Origin: Pseudomonadota bacterium
Lineage (GTDB): Bacteria > Pseudomonadota > Alphaproteobacteria > Acetobacterales > Acetobacteraceae
Length of the DNA: 45,244 nt
Direction: 5' to 3'
Assembly (NCBI GenBank): GCA_019352115.1
Contig: JABBNW010000008.1
Span: forward strand, 1 to 45,244
Part shown: positions 1 to 7,349 of the stretch, piece by piece
How positions within the stretch are numbered: position 1 is the first letter of the stretch
Layout of the letters: each line of letters opens with the position of its first letter
Made by a program: the position numbers and the translations under genes
The notes under the pieces: model-generated
Databases searched by the model: none
What the model saw: the letters and a program-made list of their open reading frames with translations, nothing else
What the model was told of the DNA's origin: nothing

Positions 1-50
1 CTCCCTTGGTAAGGGAGAGGTCGAGAGTTCAATCCCCTCCAGCAGCACCA
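1..50 (+). tRNA. tRNA-Thr(GGT), 3' part only
   Basis: The anticodon stem CTCCC/GGGAG (1-5, 13-17) encloses the 7-base loop TTGGTAA with anticodon GGT at 8-10. The T arm follows (23-39, one A-C mismatch), then the acceptor strand CAGCAGC (40-46), discriminator A47 and an encoded CCA (48-50). The 5' half lies upstream of the window. The other copy of this sequence, at 45166, is not preceded by a tRNA 5' half. This left copy is therefore the one that completes the host gene after phage integration. Confidence 0.88.
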
Positions 51-51
51 C
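1..51 (+). repeat. attL core (51-bp direct repeat, tRNA-Thr 3' end)
   Basis: Bases 1-51 are identical to 45166-45216; identity stops at the next base (t versus g). Repeats of a tRNA 3' end flanking a phage genome with a tyrosine integrase beside one copy are the classic signature of site-specific integration that rebuilds the tRNA. The true repeat may extend left of the window, so 51 bp is a minimum. Confidence 0.93.
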
Positions 52-196
52 TTAACTCTCTGAAATCGCACGCGAACGACGAAACACCCAGGCCCCGTTT
101 CGTTCACGGCCAGCCGCCGGAAACCGCCCAAATCCGCCCGGCACCTGTGCCAAATCCGTGCCATCGGTTGCCGCTCCGTTCGCACCCCAGAAACGA
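52..196. other. non-coding stretch between attL and the late terminator
   Basis: I see no convincing gene here. It contains an inverted repeat ACGAAAC/GTTTCGT (79-85 and 97-103) and a 9-bp direct repeat CCAAATCCG (128-136 and 150-158, 22 bp apart). Spaced repeats near an att core are compatible with arm-type binding sites for the integrase or excisionase, but that role is inferred from position only. Confidence 0.45.
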
Positions 197-229
197 CAAA
201 AGCGGCCCAGGGATCGCTCCCTGGGCCGC
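197..229 (-). terminator. rho-independent terminator at the end of the late operon
   Basis: On the minus strand a perfect 12-bp stem (202-213 paired with 218-229, core GCGGCCCAGGGA) closes a 4-base loop and is followed by TTTTG. It lies 27 bp past the stop codon of the last late gene and just before attL. It would stop late transcription from running into the host tRNA. Confidence 0.9.
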
Positions 230-255
230 CATCGTCACGTCAGAACACCGCTCGC

Positions 256-693
256 CTACGTCCCGACCTCCCGCAGCAGCGGGCTCATCAGCAGGTCCCG
301 CGGCGTCACCCGGTCCATCTGGGCCGAGCACAGCAGCGGGCACCCTGCCACTTCGAACGCGCGGGCCACCAGCTCGGAACAGAACCACTTCCCGGGCCGA
401 TGCCAGTCCCGCCGCCAGGCCATGCCGTAGATCGCGCTCCAGTCGTAGGGATCCCCGACCTGGCGGCGCGCCCAGGCGACGGCATCCTCGGCCACGCCCG
501 AGGGGCATTTGACCGCGAACCGCCGCACGACGCCGCCGGCGACCTTCGGGTGGTTCGCCACACCCAGCGCCGGCGTCGCATCCAGGATCGTCCCGTCATC
601 GAGCACGAACCCGGCATGCGCCGCCCATGACCAGGTGTACCAGCGGATCAGGGCGCCCGTGACGCCCTCCCCGCTGGTGATCACCACCTGCAT
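256..693 (-). CDS. YiiX/NlpC-P60-like permuted papain-fold hydrolase
   Basis: 145 aa. The pattern fits the circularly permuted NlpC/P60 (YiiX/YaeF-like) fold: a His in SWAAHAGFVL near residue 27 comes first, and the candidate nucleophile Cys lies late, in the motif WFCSELVARAF around residues 103-113. Such proteins are predicted amidases or peptidases acting on cell-wall peptides or lipids. It is the last gene of the late operon, downstream of endolysin, holin-like and lipoprotein genes, so a role in lysis or envelope remodelling is plausible. There is no signal peptide. The ATG at 693 starts 6 bp after the previous stop. The family call rests on the His and Cys motifs; the exact substrate cannot be read from sequence. 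Confidence 0.7.
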   Translation of the reverse strand: MQVVITSGEGVTGALIRWYTWSWAAHAGFVLDDGTILDATPALGVANHPKVAGGVVRRFAVKCPSGVAEDAVAWARRQVGDPYDWSAIYGMAWRRDWHRPGKWFCSELVARAFEVAGCPLLCSAQMDRVTPRDLLMSPLLREVGT

Positions 694-699
694 CGGCCG

Positions 700-1002
700 C
701 TACTTCGCCGGCGCGGCTGCCGGCGCGGCGGCCGTCGGCGGCGGCGGCGGCGTCGCGGCGGCCACCACCGCCGGCGTCCCGCCGATCTGCGCGCACGCCG
801 CCACCACGGCGGGATGCACCAGCAGCGTATCGGCGGTGGCGGCCGTGGCGCCGGCGGTCCCGAGACTCGCCACGGTGGACGCGGCCAGCGGCTGCACCAC
901 CCCATCCACCGAGCAGCCCACCCGCAGGGCCGCCGTCTTCTGTGCCGGCGAACAGCCGGCGAGCAGGCACACGGCCACAGCCGCGAGCAAGAGCTTGCGC
1001 AT
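700..1002 (-). CDS. small proline-rich lipoprotein, candidate outer-membrane spanin subunit
   Basis: 100 aa. The N-terminus is a lipoprotein signal: basic MRKLLL, a hydrophobic core, then lipobox LLAGC with Cys near residue 17. The C-terminus is rich in Pro and Ala (PPPPP). A short proline-rich lipoprotein inside a lysis cassette is the profile of an Rz1-type o-spanin, although it is longer than typical Rz1 proteins. The partner could be the membrane-anchored coiled-coil protein at 2017-2310. The ATG at 1002 is preferred over an in-frame TTG one codon upstream because GGAG lies 8 bases before it. Confidence 0.6.
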   Translation of the reverse strand: MRKLLLAAVAVCLLAGCSPAQKTAALRVGCSVDGVVQPLAASTVASLGTAGATAATADTLLVHPAVVAACAQIGGTPAVVAAATPPPPPTAAAPAAAPAK

Positions 1003-1062
1003 CAAGGTATCTCCAGCAGGATCAGGAAAGCGCCGGCGAACGTCCGCCCCGGCGCGAGCGGA

Positions 1063-1485
1063 TCAGGCGGCGGCGGCCACCGGCGCCGCAGGCTTCACCG
1101 CCGCCGGCGCCGTCACGCCCACGGTCGGGTCGGCCGCCAGCAGGCCACCCAGGCGGGCGGAGACCATGGCGCTCACGTGCTCGGGCGTGAGGTTCAGCGC
1201 CCGCAGCGCCGGCGCCACGCTGGCGAGCATGTGGTTCGCCCCGACGGCGATCGCCGCGTTGCGCACCGGGACGTCGGCATAGGACGCCCCATTCGCCACC
1301 AGGAAGCCGTAGGCGGCCTTCGCGCCGGCATCGGCCGCACCGGTCACCACAGCCACCTGGTGCGCCGTCAGGCGCAGCCCGATCGCCCGCCGCGCGAGCA
1401 CCAGGCCGTAGGGAATCGCCGCCGTGAAAGCGGCAAGCGCCAGCGGCGCCAGCGCGGTGACCGCGGGCGCGAGGTCGATCTGCAT
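1063..1485 (-). CDS. holin-like membrane protein
   Basis: 140 aa. It starts with a short polar segment and one strong hydrophobic segment around residues 8-30 (ending IPYGLVLA), followed by a mostly helical, Ala-rich soluble region and an Ala/Pro tail. This layout, next to the endolysin gene, resembles LL-H-type phage holins with one N-terminal membrane helix. GGAG sits 8 bases before the ATG. No family motif is decisive, so the holin call rests on topology and location. Other possibilities are an antiholin or another membrane accessory of lysis. Confidence 0.5.
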   Translation of the reverse strand: MQIDLAPAVTALAPLALAAFTAAIPYGLVLARRAIGLRLTAHQVAVVTGAADAGAKAAYGFLVANGASYADVPVRNAAIAVGANHMLASVAPALRALNLTPEHVSAMVSARLGGLLAADPTVGVTAPAAVKPAAPVAAAA

Positions 1486-1501
1486 CGTGTGTCTCCAGGT
1501 G

Positions 1502-2020
1502 CTAAGCGACCGCCTTGGCGGTCATGGTCATGAGCCGGCGCATCCAGCCGAGCCCGAAATGTGCCATGTCGCCGGCGGCGTAGCGGACCGCCCGGCGGGC
1601 CGCGATTTCCACCACGACGGGCGACGGGCCGCGGGCAAAGCGGGCGGCCGCGGCGATCGTCACCGGCCCCACGACGCCGTCCGCCACAACGCCCAGCGCC
1701 AGCTGCAGGATCCGCGCGGCGATGCCGGGCCCTTGGTTGACCGCGCAGTCGAACGCGATCAGCGCGACCGGCCACGGCAGCGCATCGCCCGCGATCACGT
1801 CCCAGTACCTCGGCCGATACAGCGCCGCCGCGACCGAGATCGTCAGTGCGGCAATGTCGAGGGTCGGATACGCCGCCGCGCTGATCCCGTATTTCGTGCC
1901 GCGCAGCTCGCCCGCGCCGACCGCCCCGCCGGTCCAGTTGCCGGGATCGGCGGCGTCCCGCGTGTAGCCGCCCTCGACGACCACGACGGCCGCGAACGCG
2001 CGGGCGAAGGCCGGCGTCAT
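1502..2020 (-). CDS. glycoside hydrolase family 108-type endolysin
   Basis: 172 aa. The N-terminus carries the family signature: Glu in VVEGGYTRDAADPGNWTGG (residues about 15-33) followed by TKYGIS, with the E-G-G-Y Glu as predicted catalytic acid. Downstream, FDCAVNQGPGIAARILQ and a PG-binding-like GVVADGVVGP segment match N-acetylmuramidases of this family (zliS type). It cleaves peptidoglycan at the end of the lytic cycle. No signal peptide is present, so release should depend on the neighbouring holin. The ATG at 2020 overlaps the TGA of the preceding gene (ATGA), and no independent ribosome-binding site is visible. Confidence 0.88.
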   Translation of the reverse strand: MTPAFARAFAAVVVVEGGYTRDAADPGNWTGGAVGAGELRGTKYGISAAAYPTLDIAALTISVAAALYRPRYWDVIAGDALPWPVALIAFDCAVNQGPGIAARILQLALGVVADGVVGPVTIAAAARFARGPSPVVVEIAARRAVRYAAGDMAHFGLGWMRRLMTMTAKAVA

Positions 2021-2310
2021 GGCCGCGCACCCGGCAGCCGGGCGATCGCCTGGTCGAGCCGGATCGAAATGCGCGAGAGCTGCCCGCTGATCACGGCCAT
2101 GTTCGCGGAATTCTCGTTCGACACGCCCTGGATCTGCTGTTCCAGCGCGGAATCGCGCGCGCGCCGCACGGCGGTTTCCTGGTTGACGCGCCCCTCCAGC
2201 CGCAACCCCCAGACGAGGCCCATCACGATGACGCTCATTGCTGTCAACAGGTGGCCGGCGGTGACAACCCCATCCCAGCGCAGCTTGAAGGTCGAAGGCG
2301 CGTCGGTCAT
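2017..2310 (-). CDS. membrane-anchored coiled-coil protein, candidate inner-membrane spanin
   Basis: 97 aa. A transmembrane helix lies at about residues 16-36 (LLTAMSVIVMGLVWGL), followed by a charged heptad-like helix (VNQETAVRRARDSALEQQI) to the C-terminus. One N-terminal membrane segment plus a periplasmic coiled coil is the layout of Rz-type i-spanins, and a proline-rich lipoprotein is encoded two genes downstream. AAGGGG lies 7 bases before the ATG. The reading frame is open far upstream into the fibre gene, but the ribosome-binding site and change in composition mark 2310 as the start. It could alternatively be a holin-like accessory. Confidence 0.5.
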   Translation of the reverse strand: MTDAPSTFKLRWDGVVTAGHLLTAMSVIVMGLVWGLRLEGRVNQETAVRRARDSALEQQIQGVSNENSANMAVISGQLSRISIRLDQAIARLPGARP

Positions 2311-2324
2311 TGCGGTCCCCTTGA

Positions 2325-3882
2325 CTAGAAGCCGAGGTCGAGGCCGACCGGCCCGACGTAGAGCGTTTCTGTGGCAACGATTTCGCGCCCCGCGCCGGTC
2401 ACCCCGGTGGACGTGATCAGGTAGGCGGTCGCCGGCGATCCGCCCTCGACCCACGCCAGCGGCAGCGGGCCGGTCAGGATGGCGGTGCCGATCACCAGGT
2501 CGGCCGGGTCCGCGACGATCGCGACCGCGGCCAAGGTCTCGCCCGGCAGCAGGGCGCCGTCGGCAAAGACCGCGGCGCCGAAAGCCAGATCGATCCGGTC
2601 GTCCGGCGCCTTCGGCGGCCACGGCCCGGCGAACAGCCCGAGCGGTGGCGGCGCGGCGCCTCCGAGAGTTGCCCCGCCGCCGGCAATCCATGCAGCGAAT
2701 GCCGCGACGCGAGCAGCGAACGAGCGGGATATAGTCGCGCCCGCTGCCAGTCTGGCGGCGACGGCTGCGCGGACCAGACGCTGCACCGATGCGACATTGT
2801 CCAGCGCACCGATGGCAAGGATGGACGCCGCGGCACCACCGGCACGAGCGACGGCCGCTACGGATTGCGCGGCGGCGACGCCCGCGACAATGGCAGCCCC
2901 TTGCCGGTTCCCCCTTCCTGCGGCGCCCCCTACCAGACCGTCCGCGCTGGAACTGACCGGGCGCCGCCTGGCGCTTGCTATTGCCGCGGGTTTCCCGATC
3001 GCCGTGACGCTCGTTGCTGCTGTGCGCGCCGCGTTTGCTGCCGCTTGCCGCGCCGCCCAGCCGCGCCCGAGCGAAGAACGCCGCCGCCGCGTTGTGGGAC
3101 GTCCCCCCGCTGCTAACCGGGAACCAAAGCCGCGGGGTCGCGTCCTCCAGCATCCCGAACGGCTCGGCGGCGTATTGAGCGGCTTGACTTGCATTCCAGG
3201 CGGAGCCCGCAAGCAACCCATTGAGCAACACCGAGTCCGTCGAGCGCGATGGGTTTGCAGTATCCCCTCCGAATGTAATTTCAGGGGGACCGTTATACAG
3301 AGGGGCGCCCCCACTCCAGCCGCCCGTGCCTATGAGAACGCCATCAAGATAGATGTCGATATTGCCGCCGACCGCAAACGAGGCAACGACCGTATGTAGA
3401 CCGGAAGACGGCCAAACAGTCCCAGATGGGAAATAGTTAAACGTGCCTCCGCCATTGTAGTAGAATATGATGTAATTGCTGGCACTCTGCGGCCCGATCT
3501 GCCAACACACATAGGGTAGGCTATTGGAGGCATTATAATCGTTGCCCCAATAGGGGGTACTAGATGATGGGGCGGCAAACTGCTGAAACAGGCACGCCAA
3601 TGTGCCGCCTACAGTCAACTGCCAAGCAGCCGGAAACGCAGTAGACGTAGCTGATCCTGCCGTAGCATTAGTGTTCAGACCGGGGCCTGCCTGCGACCCC
3701 CCTATCTGCGCACCGCTTCCGGGCAAAAGCGTTGGGCCGATACCGGCGATATCCCGGAAACCGTGCGGTGAGCCGGGGACGTAAAGCCCGATGGGCGCCA
3801 GCGGACTCCCGCGATTGAGCCGCACCGGCCGCGTCGGCACCATACGCGGATCAAGCCGTCTCCCACCAAATGCGTAGGGCAT
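2325..3882 (-). CDS. LamG-like tail fibre/receptor protein with adaptor-like C-terminus, split by a frameshift
   Basis: The first about 255 residues (from ATG 3882) form a LamG/concanavalin-like beta sandwich; HTVVASFAVGGNIDIYLDG is the typical strand pattern. They end in EPFGMLEDATPRLWFPVS. After about 3106 the coding signal moves to the frame one base further on. That frame runs through an Ala-rich low-complexity region to a C-terminal domain (PWPPKAPDDRIDLAF to the end at 2325) that resembles the fibre-tail adaptor encoded at 5559-5927. A run of six G (minus strand, 3101-3106) lies at the switch. The LamG part is visibly lower in G+C than its flanks. Possible explanations are programmed frameshifting, phase variation, a real mutation or a base-calling error. 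Confidence 0.6.
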
Positions 3883-3888
3883 CTGGGG

Positions 3889-4368
3889 TCAGCCCGCATC
3901 CGCGCCGGAGAACTGGATCGTCCAGACCGCCGTCGTGGGGATCGTGAACGACGAATTATTGAACACCGCAATCGCCAAATATGGCGAAGCCGGAACGAGC
4001 AGATCGCCGAGCGTGATCCATTCCGTTGCAGTATATACACCGCTCGCCGCGATGGGGATTTGCCCATAGCGACCGCCGTTATATGGGAACAACTGGCTGT
4101 TCGCCACACGCGCGGTTTCGATCGGTCCAGTTGCAGTGCTTGCCTTGAGTAGCGTGATACCAATCCACCCGCCTGCGCTGGTAGCGGTCTCAGGGGTGCC
4201 TAACGTCAGAATAATAGCTGCGTCAGGTGGCAGCGCCGAGCTTCCCGTCAGCACCGGGTTGGCGAAGATGTTCGACGTGACAGGTGCCGCGCCGCTGGTG
4301 ATGCCGGCGGACAGACCCGTGATGGTCGGGCCAGCCTGCCACGGACTGCGGCCATAGAGAGTTGCCAT
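3889..4368 (-). CDS. hypothetical virion/tail-fibre accessory protein
   Basis: 159 aa, no family recognised. It begins MATLYGRSPWQAG and is rich in Thr, Ser, Ala and small hydrophobics, with alternating beta-like stretches and few charged residues, as in phage fibre shaft or head domains. It lies between tail-fibre genes and starts 3 bp after the previous stop. The DNA is less G+C-rich than the baseplate genes upstream and similar to the LamG segment that follows it, suggesting a shared, more recently acquired receptor-binding block. Confidence 0.6.
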   Translation of the reverse strand: MATLYGRSPWQAGPTITGLSAGITSGAAPVTSNIFANPVLTGSSALPPDAAIILTLGTPETATSAGGWIGITLLKASTATGPIETARVANSQLFPYNGGRYGQIPIAASGVYTATEWITLGDLLVPASPYLAIAVFNNSSFTIPTTAVWTIQFSGADAG

Positions 4369-4371
4369 GTC

Positions 4372-4863
4372 TTATGCCACCGGAACGGTTGAAGGAATAA
4401 AGCCGGCCGCCTGCGCGCCTTGCAGGTCGTAAAGCTGCACGCCAGCCAGCGGGGTCGTAGTCACCGAGGTCAGCGCGTTGATCGCGGCCACCGTGGCAGA
4501 GGACAGATCACCGCTCGCTTCCAGAGTGCTCAAGCCTGCCTGAAAGGCGTCCCAATGCGTGGTGTTGGTCGGGTCCACCATGTCGGTATCCTGCATCGAC
4601 ACTGCGTTTTTCGCTGCCAGAATCGCAGCGTCAACCGAGGTGGTGGGCGGCAACGCCGGGGTCTGGTCCGATCGCGCCAGGACGCGCCCCCAATCCCCTG
4701 TGGTGGACGTGCGAGCAATCAATTTCACCGAATGCCACGACACCGGCTGATTGGTCAGCGTGACCACGTAGGCTTGCACCTGCGCCAGTCCAGCATTGAG
4801 ACTCGCTGGCGTCGGAGATATCTCGGACCAGGCGGTGCCGATCTGCGCGGGTGTCCAGCCCAT
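4372..4863 (-). CDS. hypothetical tail-fibre region protein
   Basis: 163 aa, no recognised family. It opens with MGWTPAQIGTAWSEI and contains a mostly helical central part, including TSVDAAILAAKNAVSMQDTD. No signal peptide or membrane segment is visible. It lies in a compact run of small fibre-associated genes (4 bp from its upstream neighbour, 3 bp from its downstream one). Such genes in Rhodospirillales prophages usually encode virion or fibre-assembly proteins, which is an inference from context. Confidence 0.6.
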   Translation of the reverse strand: MGWTPAQIGTAWSEISPTPASLNAGLAQVQAYVVTLTNQPVSWHSVKLIARTSTTGDWGRVLARSDQTPALPPTTSVDAAILAAKNAVSMQDTDMVDPTNTTHWDAFQAGLSTLEASGDLSSATVAAINALTSVTTTPLAGVQLYDLQGAQAAGFIPSTVPVA

Positions 4864-4867
4864 CGCC

Positions 4868-5533
4868 TTATCCCACCGTCAGATTGATCGCGCCGGCTGC
4901 CCAAGTGATCGAATCGGTGTTGTTCAGCTGGAAGCTCTGCGGCGCCTGTAGCCACGACGCGAGCACGGTCGCCCCCGTCCCGGCCCCGCTGGTGGTGGTT
5001 GCCAGCGGAGCGGCAGGGATCGCGGAGACCGAGCCGTGCGCGCTGGCGTGCCACGTGACCGGGACGCCAGCCACGCCGTTGACCGTCGCGACGGAATCCA
5101 CGGTCAGCACCGCGCCGCCCCCGCCGGTCAGGGTGATCGTGTCGTTGGCCGCATAGCCGGAGCCGGGATTGGCGAACTGCGCCGCCGCGAGGAAGAAGGT
5201 CGCGCCCCCCTGCGACAGCTCGGAATACGCCCACAGGTTGCCCGCGGAGGCGGCGTCGCCAATCCCGAGATAAGTGGCCGCCGGCCACGTGCCGCCGGCG
5301 GTCATGCTCGGCGCGTTCGTGTTGCTGATGATGTTGCTCGCGAACGCCAGCGTGGCGGACACGCGCCCATAGCCGGCGGCGGCGCCTGAGGTGAACTCGT
5401 TGGCGATCGCCGTGCCGGAATCGCCCGGGAAGCCGGCATGAAGGCTCAGATACCATGCCGTCGGGCGCGTCAGGGCTGCGGCGGTGAATGCATATTGCAA
5501 GGCCTGCCCTCGGGCATATTGCGTAAGCGGCAT
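4868..5533 (-). CDS. tail fibre protein of the short 'phage tail fiber' type
   Basis: 221 aa. The N-terminal pattern (MPLTQYARGQALQYAFTAA, then WYLSLHAGFPGDSGT and YGRV) matches the widespread small fibre family that starts with a short helix and continues with Y-x-x-L-H-x-x-P-x-x-x-G. A Gly/Thr-rich insertion, including the segment GSGYAANDTITLTGGGG, lengthens it beyond the usual 120-150 aa. It probably forms part of the receptor-binding apparatus. No independent ribosome-binding site stands out; it lies 25 bp downstream of the adaptor gene. Confidence 0.62.
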   Translation of the reverse strand: MPLTQYARGQALQYAFTAAALTRPTAWYLSLHAGFPGDSGTAIANEFTSGAAAGYGRVSATLAFASNIISNTNAPSMTAGGTWPAATYLGIGDAASAGNLWAYSELSQGGATFFLAAAQFANPGSGYAANDTITLTGGGGAVLTVDSVATVNGVAGVPVTWHASAHGSVSAIPAAPLATTTSGAGTGATVLASWLQAPQSFQLNNTDSITWAAGAINLTVG

Positions 5534-5558
5534 GGTGGTAGCCTCCGGGTTTCAGGTT

Positions 5559-5927
5559 CTACAGCGCGCGCAGACGCACGATGCGGTGGATCCGCCGCGT
5601 GCTTTGCGTGGTGATCGTGATGTCGATCGTGTTGTCCGTGCCCGACACGCCGCCCGCCAGCCACACGATCAGCCGGCCGCCGAGCACCGCGCTGGCCGGC
5701 ATCGTCACCCCGCTCGGGGTCACCGCCGTGGTCGCGATCGCGTCGCCCGGCGCGAGCAGGGCGGAGACGTCGAGCGTGTAATCCAGCACCGCCGCCGCCG
5801 GCTTGTCCGGCCAGCGCAGCGGCAGCACCGTGGGCAGCCGCCCGATCGGCGCGCCGCCGGCATAGTCCCACAGCCGGATCGTGCGCGCGGGCGACGGCGT
5901 CCAGCTGGCGGGCGGGAAGCTGCTCAC
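5559..5927 (-). CDS. fibre-tail adaptor-like protein
   Basis: 122 aa. The central part reads LRWPDKPAAAVLDYTLDVSA, then LLAPGDAIATTAV, then LIVWLAGGVSGTDNTIDITI. This is the family of small beta proteins that link fibres to the tail in many phages. The same domain pattern recurs at the C-terminus of the LamG fibre (2325 end). The GTG at 5927 overlaps the TGA of a 13-codon ORF (GTGA), and no Shine-Dalgarno sequence precedes it. A start further upstream at 5996 would add an unlikely Arg/Pro-rich leader. It is the first minus-strand gene after the oppositely oriented acetyltransferase. Confidence 0.6.
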   Translation of the reverse strand: MSSFPPASWTPSPARTIRLWDYAGGAPIGRLPTVLPLRWPDKPAAAVLDYTLDVSALLAPGDAIATTAVTPSGVTMPASAVLGGRLIVWLAGGVSGTDNTIDITITTQSTRRIHRIVRLRAL

Positions 5928-5965
5928 GCGGTGCGGCCGTGATGGACGCGGGAGAGGTATGTCAT
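5924..5965 (-). CDS. 13-codon micro-ORF coupled to the adaptor gene
   Basis: The ORF encodes MTYLSRVHHGRTA. AGGA lies 7 bases before its ATG, and its TGA overlaps the GTG start of the adaptor gene as GTGA. The adaptor has no ribosome-binding site of its own, so this peptide's translation may deliver ribosomes to it. It is too short for a family assignment, and the function of the peptide itself, if any, is unknown. Confidence 0.35.
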   Translation of the reverse strand: MTYLSRVHHGRTA

Positions 5966-6014
5966 CGCGGCATCCTGGGCTACGATCGCGGCCCATATGA
6001 GCCGAGGAAGAAGC

Positions 6015-6881
6015 ATGTTTGGACGTAGGCGTCGTGAACCCGAGCCGGCAGCGCCGCCCGTCGAGGAACCGCCGGCGTGCGTCGCACCGGAAGCGCCCCC
6101 GGCTCCGCCAGCGCCCGATCCGCTCGCCGAAGCTCGCGCTGCCGGCTTCCTTGGTTATTCCGGCTTCGGGACCATCTACGGAGAGCTGACCGCCGAGCTA
6201 CCGTTCAACCACTGCGACGCGCAGGTGTTCGGGACCGTCAACGTCGGGGCTTTCACATATTGCAACTATGGCGGCGAGATCAGGGACGCGACGATCGGAC
6301 GGTATTGCTCGATTGGGCAGCGGGTCATCATCAATCCTAGCGGTCACCCAACCGGCGGCCTCTCCACTCACCCGTTCGTCGTGCCTTATGGCGCCGCCGC
6401 ATCCGGCATGGGTGACGTGGAGGCATTCCGCGCCATCGTGGCCGATGTGGCCGACGTCGGGCACGCCCAACGAGTCACGATCGGGCCGGATGTCTGGATC
6501 GGCGCCAGCGCCGCCATAATGCCCGGCATCACGATCGGAACAGGCGCCATCATCGGGGCGGCGGCGGTCGTGACGCACGATGTGGCACCCTATTCGGTCG
6601 TAGTCGGCGCGCCCGCGCGGCACCTGCGGTTCCGGCTGCGGGACGGACTGTTGGAGCGCGTGCTGGCGTCGGAATGGTGGCTGTGGGACTTGCGCGGCAT
6701 TCCAGGGCATCGGGACTATCGAGACCCCGCTGCATTCCTAGAGCGGTTCCTGGCCGCGCGGGATAGCGGGTTGCTGGAGCGGTTGCGGCCGGCGGTAGTG
6801 ACCGTCAGGGACCGGACACTTCATGGAATCGTCGCGGACGGCGAAGGCAACGTTCCGGACCCGGTCAGCATGATCATCTGA
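6015..6881 (+). CDS. left-handed beta-helix O-acetyltransferase (CatB/XAT-like), probable lysogenic-conversion gene
   Basis: 288 aa. Hexapeptide repeats run through about residues 60-200 (IRDATIGRYCSIG, then VTIGPDVWIGASAAIMPGIT and GTGAIIGAAAVVTHDV), ending in the conserved YSVVVGAPAR. This is the xenobiotic/sugar acetyltransferase fold, which transfers acetyl from acetyl-CoA. A basic, Pro-rich N-terminus precedes it. GAGGAAG lies just before ATG 6015, which is preferred over the ATG at 5997. The gene is the only plus-strand gene inside the minus-strand tail operon. Its last 61 bp overlap the 3' end of the DUF4376 gene tail to tail. Acetylation of host surface polysaccharide, changing phage sensitivity, is the likely role by analogy with serotype-converting phages. 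Confidence 0.8.
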   Translation: MFGRRRREPEPAAPPVEEPPACVAPEAPPAPPAPDPLAEARAAGFLGYSGFGTIYGELTAELPFNHCDAQVFGTVNVGAFTYCNYGGEIRDATIGRYCSIGQRVIINPSGHPTGGLSTHPFVVPYGAAASGMGDVEAFRAIVADVADVGHAQRVTIGPDVWIGASAAIMPGITIGTGAIIGAAAVVTHDVAPYSVVVGAPARHLRFRLRDGLLERVLASEWWLWDLRGIPGHRDYRDPAAFLERFLAARDSGLLERLRPAVVTVRDRTLHGIVADGEGNVPDPVSMII

Positions 6882-7348
6882 CAATCCGCCACGAAATCGA
6901 AGGCCGCTGTGTAGAAGGCGCCAAACTCAGCCGTGGTCGCAAAAGTGTGCGGCTGGCCTGCCGCGTCCAGCCAAACGAGAGTGCCGGACGTGCCGGGGAA
7001 TTTCCCGTTGGCGTTGATGAACCCCATCATGTGGGCGGCGTTCTGTTGCGCCGCCGCGCCAGTGCTGTACGTGCCGTTCAACGCGGGCGTCCCGCTGCTG
7101 GTGATTGCGATGCCGCCAGTGATCAGGGCGGCTGCCTGCTGGGCAAGCGTGGGGGCCGGGGGAGACGGCGGCGCAGTGAACCCGCCATCGCTATAGGACC
7201 ACCCTACGGCAGGTGCCGGCGACACCCCGGTGATGTCCACTACGGTGATCTGCGCCGCATTCCACTGCGGCATGTCGGCCGCGCCGAAAATCCAGTGCAC
7301 CAGGCCGTTGACGATCTGGGCGTAGGTATGCCCCGCTGTCGCTTGCAT
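6821..7348 (-). CDS. DUF4376-containing tail protein
   Basis: 175 aa. The N-terminus (GHTYAQIVNGLVHWIFGAAD) resembles the small tail-fibre assembly/tail proteins that precede DUF4376. The C-terminal half contains TLVWLDAAGQPHTFATTAEF and FYTAAFDFV, the W-D-x-x-G-x-x-x-x-F-x-x-x-x-x-F pattern of DUF4376. It follows the Gly-rich fibre directly: the fibre's TAA is one base from this ATG. Its C-terminal 20 codons lie opposite the 3' end of the acetyltransferase gene. A role in fibre structure or assembly is inferred. Confidence 0.65.
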   Translation of the reverse strand: MQATAGHTYAQIVNGLVHWIFGAADMPQWNAAQITVVDITGVSPAPAVGWSYSDGGFTAPPSPPAPTLAQQAAALITGGIAITSSGTPALNGTYSTGAAAQQNAAHMMGFINANGKFPGTSGTLVWLDAAGQPHTFATTAEFGAFYTAAFDFVADCQMIMLTGSGTLPSPSATIP

Positions 7349-7349
7349 T

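Noticed and set aside
509-2416. Long plus-strand open frames over the lysis genes
   Set aside because: They mirror genuine minus-strand genes, lack ribosome-binding sites and encode low-complexity Ala/Arg/Pro sequence.
2017-3882. A single 621-codon open frame joining the LamG fibre to the coiled-coil membrane protein
   Set aside because: After about 3050 this frame gives Arg-rich, non-protein-like sequence, while the next frame is protein-like. The membrane protein also has its own ribosome-binding site at 2310. The continuity reflects scarcity of stops in high-GC DNA.
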